NCBI GenBank assembly: GCA_964415795.1
Contig: CAYQBN010000003.1
Location: 62,001-126,000 of the forward strand
Length of the DNA stretch: 64,000 nt
Direction of reading: 5' to 3'
Origin: CALITV01 sp964415795
GTDB lineage: Bacteria > UBP6 > UBA1177 > JAKLFG01
The translations under genes were made by a program, and so were the position numbers. Below are positions 26,319 through 34,562 of this stretch, one piece after another. The notes under the pieces were generated by a model, which saw nothing but the letters and a program-made list of their open reading frames with translations, was not told the origin of the DNA and did not search any database. Every line of letters begins with the position of its first letter. Within the stretch, counting starts at the first letter, position 1.

Positions 26319-28832
26319 TTACGCCGGCGTCTCTTCCTCCCCTTCTGAGTCATCTCCTCCTTCTTCATCGGAACGCCCGTTATCCTGCGGTTCGACGATC
26401 TTGGTGACGCTGACCACCCGTTCTCCTTCGGCGACCCGGAACAGACGCACTCCTTTGGTGTTCCTGCCGATGACGCTGATGCCGGAGACCGGTATGCGTA
26501 TCGCCTGACCGCTCGTCGTGATGAGCATCGCCTCGTCGCTGTCACCGACCTTGAGAACGCCGATGACATAGCCGTTCTCCTCGGATGTCTTGATGGTGAT
26601 GATGCCCTTGCCGCCGCGCGATTGGACGCGATAGTCTTCGAGCGGCGTCCGTTTGCCGATGCCTCGATCGGTAACCGACAGGAGCGTTTTGGTCGGATCG
26701 ACCACTTCCATCGTCACCACCGAATCACCTTCTTCAAGGAGCATACCTCGGACACCGGTCGCCGCGCGCCCCATCGGCCGCACCTGTTTCTCGGGGAAAC
26801 GGATGGAAAGGCCGTTCCGAGAAGCAAGAATGATCTCGTCGTTCCCGTTCGTTATCGCAACGCCGATGAGCTCGTCGCCATCGACCATGTTGATCGCCTT
26901 CTTGCCATTCGCACGCTGGATGGCGAATTCCATGAGGTCGGTTTTTTTGACGGTGCCACGCTTCGTCGCCATGAAAACGAAGTGATCGGGGACGAATTCG
27001 CGGATCGGCAGGATCTCCATGACCCGTTCGTCCTTTTCGACCTGCACGAGGTTGATGATCGGCTTTCCGCGACTCCCTCTTCCCGCCTCGGGCAATTGAT
27101 AGACCTTGAGCCAGTACACCTTGCCATAACTCGTGAATATCATGAGTTGCGTGTGATTGCTCGCGATGAAGATGTCTTTGACGTAATCGTTTTCCTTGGG
27201 ATTTATCGCGTTGATCCCTTTCCCGCCCCGCTTTTGTTTGCGATACTGAGTGAGCGGTGTCCGTTTGATATAGTTCTCGGTGGTAAGGGTGACGACCATT
27301 TCCTCGTCAGGAATGAGGTCCTCTATGTCTATTTCGCCCGCCTCATCCACTATCTCGGTCTTCCGCTCGTCGCCGTATCGCTCCATGATCTCCTTGAGTT
27401 CGTTCTTTATCACGGTCAGAAGCGTCTTTTCATGGGCAAGGATGTCCTTGTACCACGCGATCTTCTTAAGCAGATCGGCCAGTTCGCTTTCTATCTTGTC
27501 GCGTTCAAGACCGGTGAGCCGCGCCAGCTTCATGTCGAGAATGGCCGTTGCTTGTGCCTTGGAAAAAGCGAACTTGGCAACGAGCGCATCGCGCGCCTCA
27601 TCAGTCGATGGCGATTTGCGGATGATGGCGATGACCTTATCGATGACATCTATCGCCTTTTTGAGTCCCTCGAGTATATGGGCGCGCTTTTCCGCCTCGG
27701 CGAGTTCGAAGCGGGTCCGACGCGTCACCACCTCGCGGCGGTGCAAAAGGAAATAATTGAGCAACGAAGAAAGGTCGAGCGTCCGTGGAACGCCATTGCA
27801 AATGGCGAGCATGTTGATGCCAAAGCTCGTCTGGAGATTCGTCATCTTGTAGAGTTGGTTGAGCACGATGTCGGGAATGGCATCTTTCTTGAGTTCGATC
27901 ACAACCCGTATGCCGCGGCGATCCGATTCGTCACGGATATCGTGTATGCCCTCTATCTTCTTTTCCTTTACCAGATCGGCTATCTGCATGATGGTCTGAG
28001 CCTTATTGACCTGATAGGGCATTTCGGTGACGATGATACGGGGACGATCGTTCGACCGCTCACCCTCTTCTATCGTCGCTCGAGCACGGATCTTCACGAT
28101 GCCGCGCCCCGTTTCATATGCTTGCCGGATACCGGCACGGCCAAGGATGATACCGGCGGTCGGGAAGTCGGGCCCCTTGATGAAGTTCATCAGTTCGGCA
28201 GGAGTTGCCTTGGGGTGGTCAATGAGATGAAGAAGCGCCTTGATGACCTCGACAAGATTATGGGGAGGGATGTTCGATGCCATGCCGACAGCGATACCGG
28301 AGGTCCCATTCACGATGAGCTGGGGGATCCGTGTGGGAAGGACCTCCGGCTCCTTGAGAGAACCATCGTAGTTGTCGACCATGTTGACCGTGTCCTTCTC
28401 GATGTCGGCAAGCATCTCGCCGGCGATGCGGGCCATGCGTGCCTCGGTATACCGCATCGCGGCCGCCTCGTCGCCGTCTATCGAACCGAAGTTCCCCTGC
28501 CCGTCGACGAGCACATAGCGCATCGAGAAGTCCTGCGCCATTCGGACGAGCGTTTGATAGACCGCCTGATCGCCATGGGGGTGATACTTACCGATCACGT
28601 CGCCGACGATGCGCGCCGACTTCTTGTACGGAGCGTTGAAAGTGGTTCCCAGCTCCTTCATTGCATAAAGGACGCGACGATGGACCGGCTTGAGGCCATC
28701 GCGCACATCGGGCAGGGAACGGCCCACGATGACGCTCATCGCGTAATCGATGTAGGCGCTCTTCATCTGCTGCTCGATGCTGACCGGCTTTATCGTTTCA
28801 TTGATGGTAATGATGTTCGTCTGTTCAACCAT
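26319..28832 (-). CDS. gyrA: DNA gyrase subunit A
   Basis: Type II topoisomerase subunit that cuts and rejoins DNA. ATG at 28832 has AGGAG at good spacing; ATG at 28838 (839 residues) has it only 2 bases away. Catalytic Tyr is in AAMRYTEARM (Y128 from 28832). The C-terminal wrapping domain carries the GyrA-box QKRGGKG, close to canonical QRRGGKG, so this is gyrase and not topoisomerase IV. In the quinolone region (KYHPHGDQAVYQTLVRM) the positions of E. coli S83 and D87 are both Gln. The tail is acidic. It lies 29 bases after gyrB. Confidence 0.97.
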   Translation of the reverse strand: MVEQTNIITINETIKPVSIEQQMKSAYIDYAMSVIVGRSLPDVRDGLKPVHRRVLYAMKELGTTFNAPYKKSARIVGDVIGKYHPHGDQAVYQTLVRMAQDFSMRYVLVDGQGNFGSIDGDEAAAMRYTEARMARIAGEMLADIEKDTVNMVDNYDGSLKEPEVLPTRIPQLIVNGTSGIAVGMASNIPPHNLVEVIKALLHLIDHPKATPAELMNFIKGPDFPTAGIILGRAGIRQAYETGRGIVKIRARATIEEGERSNDRPRIIVTEMPYQVNKAQTIMQIADLVKEKKIEGIHDIRDESDRRGIRVVIELKKDAIPDIVLNQLYKMTNLQTSFGINMLAICNGVPRTLDLSSLLNYFLLHRREVVTRRTRFELAEAEKRAHILEGLKKAIDVIDKVIAIIRKSPSTDEARDALVAKFAFSKAQATAILDMKLARLTGLERDKIESELADLLKKIAWYKDILAHEKTLLTVIKNELKEIMERYGDERKTEIVDEAGEIDIEDLIPDEEMVVTLTTENYIKRTPLTQYRKQKRGGKGINAINPKENDYVKDIFIASNHTQLMIFTSYGKVYWLKVYQLPEAGRGSRGKPIINLVQVEKDERVMEILPIREFVPDHFVFMATKRGTVKKTDLMEFAIQRANGKKAINMVDGDELIGVAITNGNDEIILASRNGLSIRFPEKQVRPMGRAATGVRGMLLEEGDSVVTMEVVDPTKTLLSVTDRGIGKRTPLEDYRVQSRGGKGIITIKTSEENGYVIGVLKVGDSDEAMLITTSGQAIRIPVSGISVIGRNTKGVRLFRVAEGERVVSVTKIVEPQDNGRSDEEGGDDSEGEEETPA

Positions 28833-28861
28833 GGACATATCTCCTCTTCTCGGACAGCAAA

Positions 28862-31330
28862 CTATGCGTCAATGTTCGCGTTGAGCGCGTTCTCTTCTAT
28901 GAAACGGCGCCTCGGTTCGACATTCTCACCCATGAGGATGTCGAAGATCCGATCCGCTTCGGCGGCATCTTCGGCCGTGACCTTGAGAAGCGTCCGTTTT
29001 TCGGGATTCATCGTGGTCTCCCACAACTGCTCAGGATTCATCTCGCCGAGACCCTTGTAGCGTTGTATCTTCTGCCCTTCGCGCGCGTGGTCGAGCACCG
29101 CCTTGAGCAAATCGCGCCAGCGTTCGAAGACCCCGACAGTCTCCAGTGTTCCCCCCTCCTTTTGCGTCGCCATAAGCGTGAAGGGAGGCTCGCCGAACGA
29201 GGCGATCTCGTTACGCAATTTTCCGATGAGATGGATCTCCGAATTCTTGATGTAGCGATAATCTATGCGCGTCATTTTCTCGATACCGCTGTGCGAGGTG
29301 AAGACGATCAGTTTGAACTCGTTGTAGCGTTCATTCTCCTCGAGCTCCATTCGAAGGGGGGCACGCTCAGGATATTCATGTTCGACAAAGGCGCGTATCC
29401 TAGAGAATTTCTCCTCGAGCGCCGCTGCCGTTTTGAAGTCCCCCTCCTCTATGCCGCCAATCGCCGCGACCGCTTCGACCACCGCCGCATCGTAAAGGAA
29501 TTCGGCGCGTGTCAGATTGTCGTTGAGCGCCACAAGCTTCTTGACGAAAGAACGAAGCTTTCCTTCTTCTATGCGCCCACCGTCTTTTCCCCCGAACGAC
29601 AGAGCAAGTCCCTCCGTCCCCGTGTTGATAAGATATTCTTGGAATTCACGCTCGTCGCGAACATAGGTGACCTTTTTGCCGCGCGTGATGCCGTAAAGCG
29701 GCGGCTGGGCGACATAGAGGTAGCCTCGCGCGATGATCTCGGGCATATGCCGATAAAAGAGGGTGAGAAGCAGCGTCAGGATGTGGGCACCGTCGACATC
29801 GGCATCGGTCATGATGATGATCTTGTGATAGCGAAGCTTCTCGATATTGAATTCGTCCTTCCCGATGCCGGTCCCCAGCGCAGCGACGATGGTGAGCACC
29901 TGCTCGCTTTTGAGCAGCTTATCGAGTCGTGCCTTCTCCACATTGAGTATCTTGCCTCGGATCGGCAGTATTGCTTGATTGGAACGATCGCGTCCCTGTT
30001 TCGCCGATCCGCCTGCCGAATCGCCCTCCACGATGAAGATCTCCGACTTCACGGGGTCACGCTCCTGACAGTCAGCCAGCTTGCCGGGAAGCGTCGTATT
30101 CTCGAGCGCCCCCTTGCGCCGCGTCATTTCACGCGCCTTGCGGGCCGCTTCACGCGCGATGGCCGCTTCGATGATCTTGTCGACGATGGCGCCCGCGATA
30201 TCGGGATTCTCCTCGAGATAGGTGGCGAGATATTCGGAAACGATGTTCGAGACGATTCCCTGCATCTCGCTTGAGACCAGCTTGTCTTTTGTTTGTGAAC
30301 TGAACTTGGGATCGGGCATCTTCACCGAAAGGACCGCGGTGAGCCCTTCCCGTATGTCATCTCCGTTTATTTGGACCTTGGCGTTCTTCCGATTCTCCGT
30401 AATGTACTTCTGGAAAACCTTCGTGAGTCCCAGTTTGAAGCCCGAGAGATGGGTACCGCCATCTTTATTGTTTATGTTGTTGGTATAACACTGCACATTC
30501 TCGACATAGGCATCGGTCCACTGCATACCGACCTCAACCGAGAAAGGACCTTCTTGTCGTGCGATGTGTATGATGTCCTTGTGAAGCGGCGTACGGTTCT
30601 GATTGAGGAAGGAGATGAACTCGACGATGCCGCCTTCATAGTGGAAGATCTTCTCCTCCCCCACCCGTTCATCGAGCAATTTTATGCGAACGCCACTGTT
30701 GAGGAAAGCCATCTCGCGGAGACGATTCGAGACGCGCGCCATTGAAAATTCGGTGTTGCTGAACACCTGAGGATCGGGCTTGAAGGTTATTTTCGTCCCC
30801 GTCTCATCGGTCTTCCCGTCCTTCTTGAGGGGAGCGACCGGATCTCCACGACGGTATTCCTGCACCCAAATGTGCCCCTGACGGCGTATTTCGAGATGCA
30901 ACCACTCGGAAAGTGCGTTGACCACCGAGACCCCGACACCGTGCAGACCACCAGAAACCTTATACGCGTTCTGGTTGAACTTGCCCCCGGCATGAAGAAC
31001 GGTCATCGCCACCTCGGCAGCGCTCCGTTTCTCCTCGGGATGCATATCGACAGGGATACCACGCCCATTGTCTTTTACAGTAACCGATCCATCTACATGG
31101 AGATAGACCGATATCTTATCACAAAAACCGGCGAGCGCTTCATCTATCGAGTTGTCCACCACCTCGAAGATCATGTGGTGAAGACCACTTCCGTCATCGG
31201 TGTCTCCGATATACATTCCGGGGCGCTTGCGGACAGCATCAAGCCCCTTCAGAACCTGTATGCTCTCTGCGCCGTAATCTTCCCCATTCTGCCCGTTGGG
31301 CATGTTCTTTTTTACCTGTTCATCAGCCAT
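28862..31330 (-). CDS. gyrB: DNA gyrase subunit B
   Basis: ATPase subunit of gyrase. At 822 residues it is the long E. coli-like form with the TOPRIM insert. GHKL motifs: EVVDNSIDEALAG, DNGRGIPVD and GGLHGVGVSVVNALS. TOPRIM motifs: EGDSAGGSAKQGRDR and MTDADVDGAHI. The C-terminus has QRYKGLGEMNPEQLWETTM. Transcribed as gyrB-gyrA from its own promoter; SD GAGGAGC lies upstream of the ATG. Confidence 0.98.
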   Translation of the reverse strand: MADEQVKKNMPNGQNGEDYGAESIQVLKGLDAVRKRPGMYIGDTDDGSGLHHMIFEVVDNSIDEALAGFCDKISVYLHVDGSVTVKDNGRGIPVDMHPEEKRSAAEVAMTVLHAGGKFNQNAYKVSGGLHGVGVSVVNALSEWLHLEIRRQGHIWVQEYRRGDPVAPLKKDGKTDETGTKITFKPDPQVFSNTEFSMARVSNRLREMAFLNSGVRIKLLDERVGEEKIFHYEGGIVEFISFLNQNRTPLHKDIIHIARQEGPFSVEVGMQWTDAYVENVQCYTNNINNKDGGTHLSGFKLGLTKVFQKYITENRKNAKVQINGDDIREGLTAVLSVKMPDPKFSSQTKDKLVSSEMQGIVSNIVSEYLATYLEENPDIAGAIVDKIIEAAIAREAARKAREMTRRKGALENTTLPGKLADCQERDPVKSEIFIVEGDSAGGSAKQGRDRSNQAILPIRGKILNVEKARLDKLLKSEQVLTIVAALGTGIGKDEFNIEKLRYHKIIIMTDADVDGAHILTLLLTLFYRHMPEIIARGYLYVAQPPLYGITRGKKVTYVRDEREFQEYLINTGTEGLALSFGGKDGGRIEEGKLRSFVKKLVALNDNLTRAEFLYDAAVVEAVAAIGGIEEGDFKTAAALEEKFSRIRAFVEHEYPERAPLRMELEENERYNEFKLIVFTSHSGIEKMTRIDYRYIKNSEIHLIGKLRNEIASFGEPPFTLMATQKEGGTLETVGVFERWRDLLKAVLDHAREGQKIQRYKGLGEMNPEQLWETTMNPEKRTLLKVTAEDAAEADRIFDILMGENVEPRRRFIEENALNANIDA

Positions 31331-31362
31331 GATTCCTGCTCCTCAAAAACTGTTGCGAAGTC

Positions 31363-31391
31363 ATTATAGGGAGTACAACCGCCGAAATCAA
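31363..31391 (-). promoter_or_regulatory. Predicted promoter of gyrB-gyrA
   Basis: Minus-strand TTGATT (31391-31386), exactly 17 bases, and a consensus TATAAT (31368-31363) lie 33 bases before the gyrB start. One of the best promoter matches in the window. The remaining gap to 31518 shows no gene. Confidence 0.7.
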
Positions 31392-31518
31392 CTTTTCCGG
31401 CGTTCAAAGTTCTTTAAAAATTCAAAGAAATCGGGATGTTGCCTGTTCGAATAAAAAAAGGCGCAAAAAAGACTTTGCTTCACAATAACATATTGATTTT
31501 ACTGGATCATGCTGACAC

Positions 31519-32976
31519 CTATCTGTCAGGCTCGGTGGGGTCTCCAAAAAACATAACGGTGAATCGAATAGCCGCATGTTTGCCTTTCTCAATATAATCA
31601 ATATCTTCCTCATATTTTCGATGAAGAAAAAGCGCATCGCATAAAAGTGGAAGGCGACCAGTGTGATATGCGTAGCGCAGAATTTCTCCGAAAGGACGAT
31701 CGTTCCCTTCGATGAGGTAGCGCCGTAACGCTGAGAGAAGCGCTCCATTCATGAGACTTGCCGCCTCACGATAAGAGAATGATCCCCCAACGATGAGGCC
31801 ATAGGTGACTGCCGCATCGGAGAACCAACGATCGGCTGACGAAAGATAGATCTTCATTCCCTCGATGATCATCGGCGGCAAATGGCGCGGATCGCACCAC
31901 GCCATGATAGCAAGCGCCTTGTTCTCGACGAGAGGCTGAAGAAGGTCATCTTTATAGGGAGCCAGCATTTTTTCGCGTTCATCGAAAACGAGGCACCGTC
32001 GATCACGCGACACACGATCCGATTGCGCAGAGGAATGGGTTGCCTGATACCACCGATGAATATCGTCCGCCTCAACCAATTGGACAAAGGGAGACGCCGA
32101 AAGGCTCGTGATGATATGACGAGCGACGAGTTTCGAAATGGCGTGAAGCCTTTCTTTTTCCCCATGCAGATTTTCTATCTTTGGTAATGGGACCAACTTC
32201 GAGAAACGGCGAGCATATCCCTCAGCCGAAGGAAGATATTCGCCACCTCCTCCAGTGAAGAAAGCATAAAAATCAAGGTAAGAAAGCAGGTTCCCTTCTT
32301 TCCAGAGCCAATAAAAATGTTTGAGAAGACGCTCGAAATAAGGATCTCTGCTCCGGGGAACGTCGTTACTCGAAAAAAAGAGCGCCAAGGATCGATAGAG
32401 TAGCCATGCGTCACGGCGCAGATCTCTATCGTCCGCAGCATAGAGCGACGCCACTTGATCAAGAATGAAAAAGAAACGGTGCGAAGCGTGTTCATCATCA
32501 GTTTCCGCTTCATTTCCATAGAGATCAATCTCGGGAGGGATACCCTTGATACCGTTCAACGCCACGAATGCTAAGTCGTCGCGGAACAAACGGGCCGGCT
32601 CGAGAGAAGAGCTACGGTTGACCATTCTGATGAGTGTAAGAAGCGCCGGCAAAAAATGTCGGGTTCGTAAGTAATACCAGTATCGATAGGGATCTGCGGA
32701 AGTCGTATCGGGGAAACGGTCGAGATAGGCATGCAAGGCATCGGGGGCAGCAGAAAGTCGTTCGGCCATGTCAAGAGAAAAACAGTCGCCTCCTTCAATG
32801 AGATGAAAAATGGGAGGAAGGAAAAGGGAGGGGGCACAATGATGCGCATCCTCCGCAGAAACCTCGAAGGCCATCAAGAAAAGAAGCGCCACTCCACTGT
32901 TTCGCGCCAAACGAAAAACAGATGAAGACATCCTTTTACTCGTCGCTCCCAGATCTCTTTTCCTATTCTTTTTCAT
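31519..32976 (-). CDS. Secreted helical protein of unknown function
   Basis: Not recognised. The start at 32976 gives a basic n-region and a hydrophobic segment (GVALLFLMAFEVSA, ~30-44) consistent with a long signal peptide; the ATG at 32931 is an alternative start. The mature ~440 residues are mostly helical and rich in aromatic residues and Arg (YLDRFPDTTSADPYRYWYYL; RRYLIEGNDRPFGEILRYAY), suggesting an alpha-solenoid. No catalytic signature is seen. It stands alone between the RRM gene terminator and gyrB. Confidence 0.65.
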   Translation of the reverse strand: MKKNRKRDLGATSKRMSSSVFRLARNSGVALLFLMAFEVSAEDAHHCAPSLFLPPIFHLIEGGDCFSLDMAERLSAAPDALHAYLDRFPDTTSADPYRYWYYLRTRHFLPALLTLIRMVNRSSSLEPARLFRDDLAFVALNGIKGIPPEIDLYGNEAETDDEHASHRFFFILDQVASLYAADDRDLRRDAWLLYRSLALFFSSNDVPRSRDPYFERLLKHFYWLWKEGNLLSYLDFYAFFTGGGGEYLPSAEGYARRFSKLVPLPKIENLHGEKERLHAISKLVARHIITSLSASPFVQLVEADDIHRWYQATHSSAQSDRVSRDRRCLVFDEREKMLAPYKDDLLQPLVENKALAIMAWCDPRHLPPMIIEGMKIYLSSADRWFSDAAVTYGLIVGGSFSYREAASLMNGALLSALRRYLIEGNDRPFGEILRYAYHTGRLPLLCDALFLHRKYEEDIDYIEKGKHAAIRFTVMFFGDPTEPDR

Positions 32977-33007
32977 CTTAACTTTCCGAAACGGTCTCGT
33001 CAATGGT

Positions 33008-33036
33008 AAAAAAAAGGCCGGGACAAGCCCGGCCTT
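33008..33036 (-). terminator. Rho-independent terminator after the RRM gene
   Basis: On the minus strand the 9-base stem AAGGCCGGG/CCCGGCCTT with a 5-base loop (33036-33014) is followed by eight T residues (to 33008). It starts 23 bases after the RRM-gene stop and so insulates the downstream secreted-protein gene. Confidence 0.85.
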
Positions 33037-33058
33037 GCAGCAGAGGAAGCGTATCGTC

Positions 33059-33313
33059 TTAGAACTTCTTCGGACGAGCGATGTTGACCTTGATGCGGCG
33101 GCCATCCACTTCTTTGTCGTTGAGACTTTGAATGGCACGATCTGCCGCTTCGGCATCCGCCATTTCGACGAAGCCGAAGCCTTTTGAACGCCCCGTTTCC
33201 CGGTCGGTCACGATCTTGGCCGATGTGACCTCGCCGAATTCCGCAAACATGCTCTTGAGTCCTTCCTCGGTCAGCCGGTAATTGATATTACCGACATACA
33301 ACTGCGTCGCCAT
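33059..33313 (-). CDS. Small single-RRM RNA-binding protein
   Basis: The 84-residue protein is one RNA recognition motif: RNP2 LYVGNI at the N-terminus and RNP1 KGFGFVEM at ~45, ending in a short basic tail (ARPKKF). The start at 33313 has GAGGG 8 bases upstream; longer in-frame starts lack the fit. Such proteins (cyanobacterial Rbp type) are common in delta-like bacteria, and some are cold-induced. Followed by a strong terminator, so monocistronic at its 3' end. Confidence 0.92.
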   Translation of the reverse strand: MATQLYVGNINYRLTEEGLKSMFAEFGEVTSAKIVTDRETGRSKGFGFVEMADAEAADRAIQSLNDKEVDGRRIKVNIARPKKF

Positions 33314-33428
33314 AATGAAACCCTCGAAACAAAAAACCATAAAACACCCCCGCACCGCCCTTCATCACAGCGAAAAAGGGCCTGCGAGACAAAAAGGAGT
33401 GTAACCGCTTTAGGAGCAAAAGCAATTT

Positions 33429-34562
33429 TTATTTTGCGTTTATCGAAGCAAGATAGGTGTAGGCTTCCGGGACCGGCCTAACGACGATCTCGCCACCGGC
33501 GTCTTTCCCAAAGATCCCAGCCATCGCTATTGCCTGTGCAACAGGTTCAACAAGGTGATCGCCTAGGATCATCGTGAGTTGTTCGCGTGCCGGCGACCCC
33601 TCCCCTGTCGTCACGCGACGCAGTCGGCCGACCGTAGCGCCACCGGCACCAGCATCCATCGCTATCTGAGCCAAGTGAGAAGCCATTCCTTCGGCACACA
33701 AGACGGTCAGATCCACGAGACCACGAAGATACGGTCTCTTTTTCGCACGCGGACGCGATTCGCTCGTTCCCGCGAACTTCCGTCTCCACGCGGTGGAACC
33801 TTTGATCTCATCTATGGCGGCGACTATTTGGCCCAGACTTGCCGCCGAGAAGTGACGCCCGAGATAGATGCGCGTGTTGAACAATCCGCGTTCTATCGGA
33901 TAGGTGAAGACGAACCCTTTCCCGGGTTGGTCAAGTTTTCCTGCTTCGATGAGCCGCGACAGAACCCCGGGCAGATCGTGTTGCGCGGTGGCCACATGCA
34001 CCACTTCCTTCTCGGCCGGTATCGTGATGCGGATAAGGCCTAGCTTGTCGCGCAGGCCGGCGCCGACGCCGAAAGTGACCGAAGGAACGCACACACCCAT
34101 CTCAAGAGCAGTGCGTGCGATAAGGTCGCCCTGTCCGCGTTGTACGATGACTGAAATGCCGGCGAGATGTGATATCATCGCTGGAAAGCGGTCGCTGGTA
34201 GACAGCGATAGTGGTTTTTCGATCGGAGGTTCTTCGCCATCGGGATGGAGGAACGAGACCCGTTCGCTGTAAATTGATCCGCGTCCCTCCTGATCGAGCA
34301 TCCCCGCTTGAATGAGGGTCCCCATAACAGCGACATCATTTTCAGACGAGACCACGAATCGGTAAATGTCGGTCCGGTCATCGACCAATTTCGTGCCTCG
34401 CGAGAAGAAATTCACCCGCCCTTCCCCGATCATGATGGAACGCCCCGATTGGACATAGGGACGAAGAATCCCCATCGAGGAGAGCGTCGACGCGATAATG
34501 GGAGATATCTCTCGGTAGACCTCGCAGGTGATCCGCGTCGCCGGCGTCTTTATGAGATTCAT
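33429..34562 (-). CDS. PII-like protein with three PII-type repeats, partner of the DUF1538 membrane protein
   Basis: Start at 34562 with GGAGG 5 bases upstream, overlapping the DUF1538 stop by 4 bases. The 377-residue soluble protein holds three ferredoxin-like PII-type units, each ending in the family's Gly-rich strand: GMLDQEGRGSIYSERV (~90), GKLDQPGKGFVFTYPI (~215) and GIFGKDAGGEIVVRPV (~355). PII proteins sense nucleotides and 2-oxoglutarate and gate transporters or enzymes. Gene order and coupling suggest it regulates the DUF1538 protein. No uridylylation-type Tyr T-loop can be assigned by eye. Confidence 0.8.
   Translation of the reverse strand: MNLIKTPATRITCEVYREISPIIASTLSSMGILRPYVQSGRSIMIGEGRVNFFSRGTKLVDDRTDIYRFVVSSENDVAVMGTLIQAGMLDQEGRGSIYSERVSFLHPDGEEPPIEKPLSLSTSDRFPAMISHLAGISVIVQRGQGDLIARTALEMGVCVPSVTFGVGAGLRDKLGLIRITIPAEKEVVHVATAQHDLPGVLSRLIEAGKLDQPGKGFVFTYPIERGLFNTRIYLGRHFSAASLGQIVAAIDEIKGSTAWRRKFAGTSESRPRAKKRPYLRGLVDLTVLCAEGMASHLAQIAMDAGAGGATVGRLRRVTTGEGSPAREQLTMILGDHLVEPVAQAIAMAGIFGKDAGGEIVVRPVPEAYTYLASINAK

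Noticed and set aside
26622..29060. 812-codon open frame antisense to gyrA
   Set aside because: It mirrors gyrA codon by codon and its protein is rich in Arg, His and Asp without any known motif, typical of a GC-rich shadow frame.
29063..30274. 403-codon open frame antisense to gyrB
   Set aside because: Lies wholly over conserved gyrB motifs; composition is that of a reverse-frame shadow.
31422..31748. 108-codon minus-strand frame at the gyrB-upstream gap
   Set aside because: It overlaps the end of the 31519-32976 gene in another frame, has no SD site and runs into non-coding sequence.
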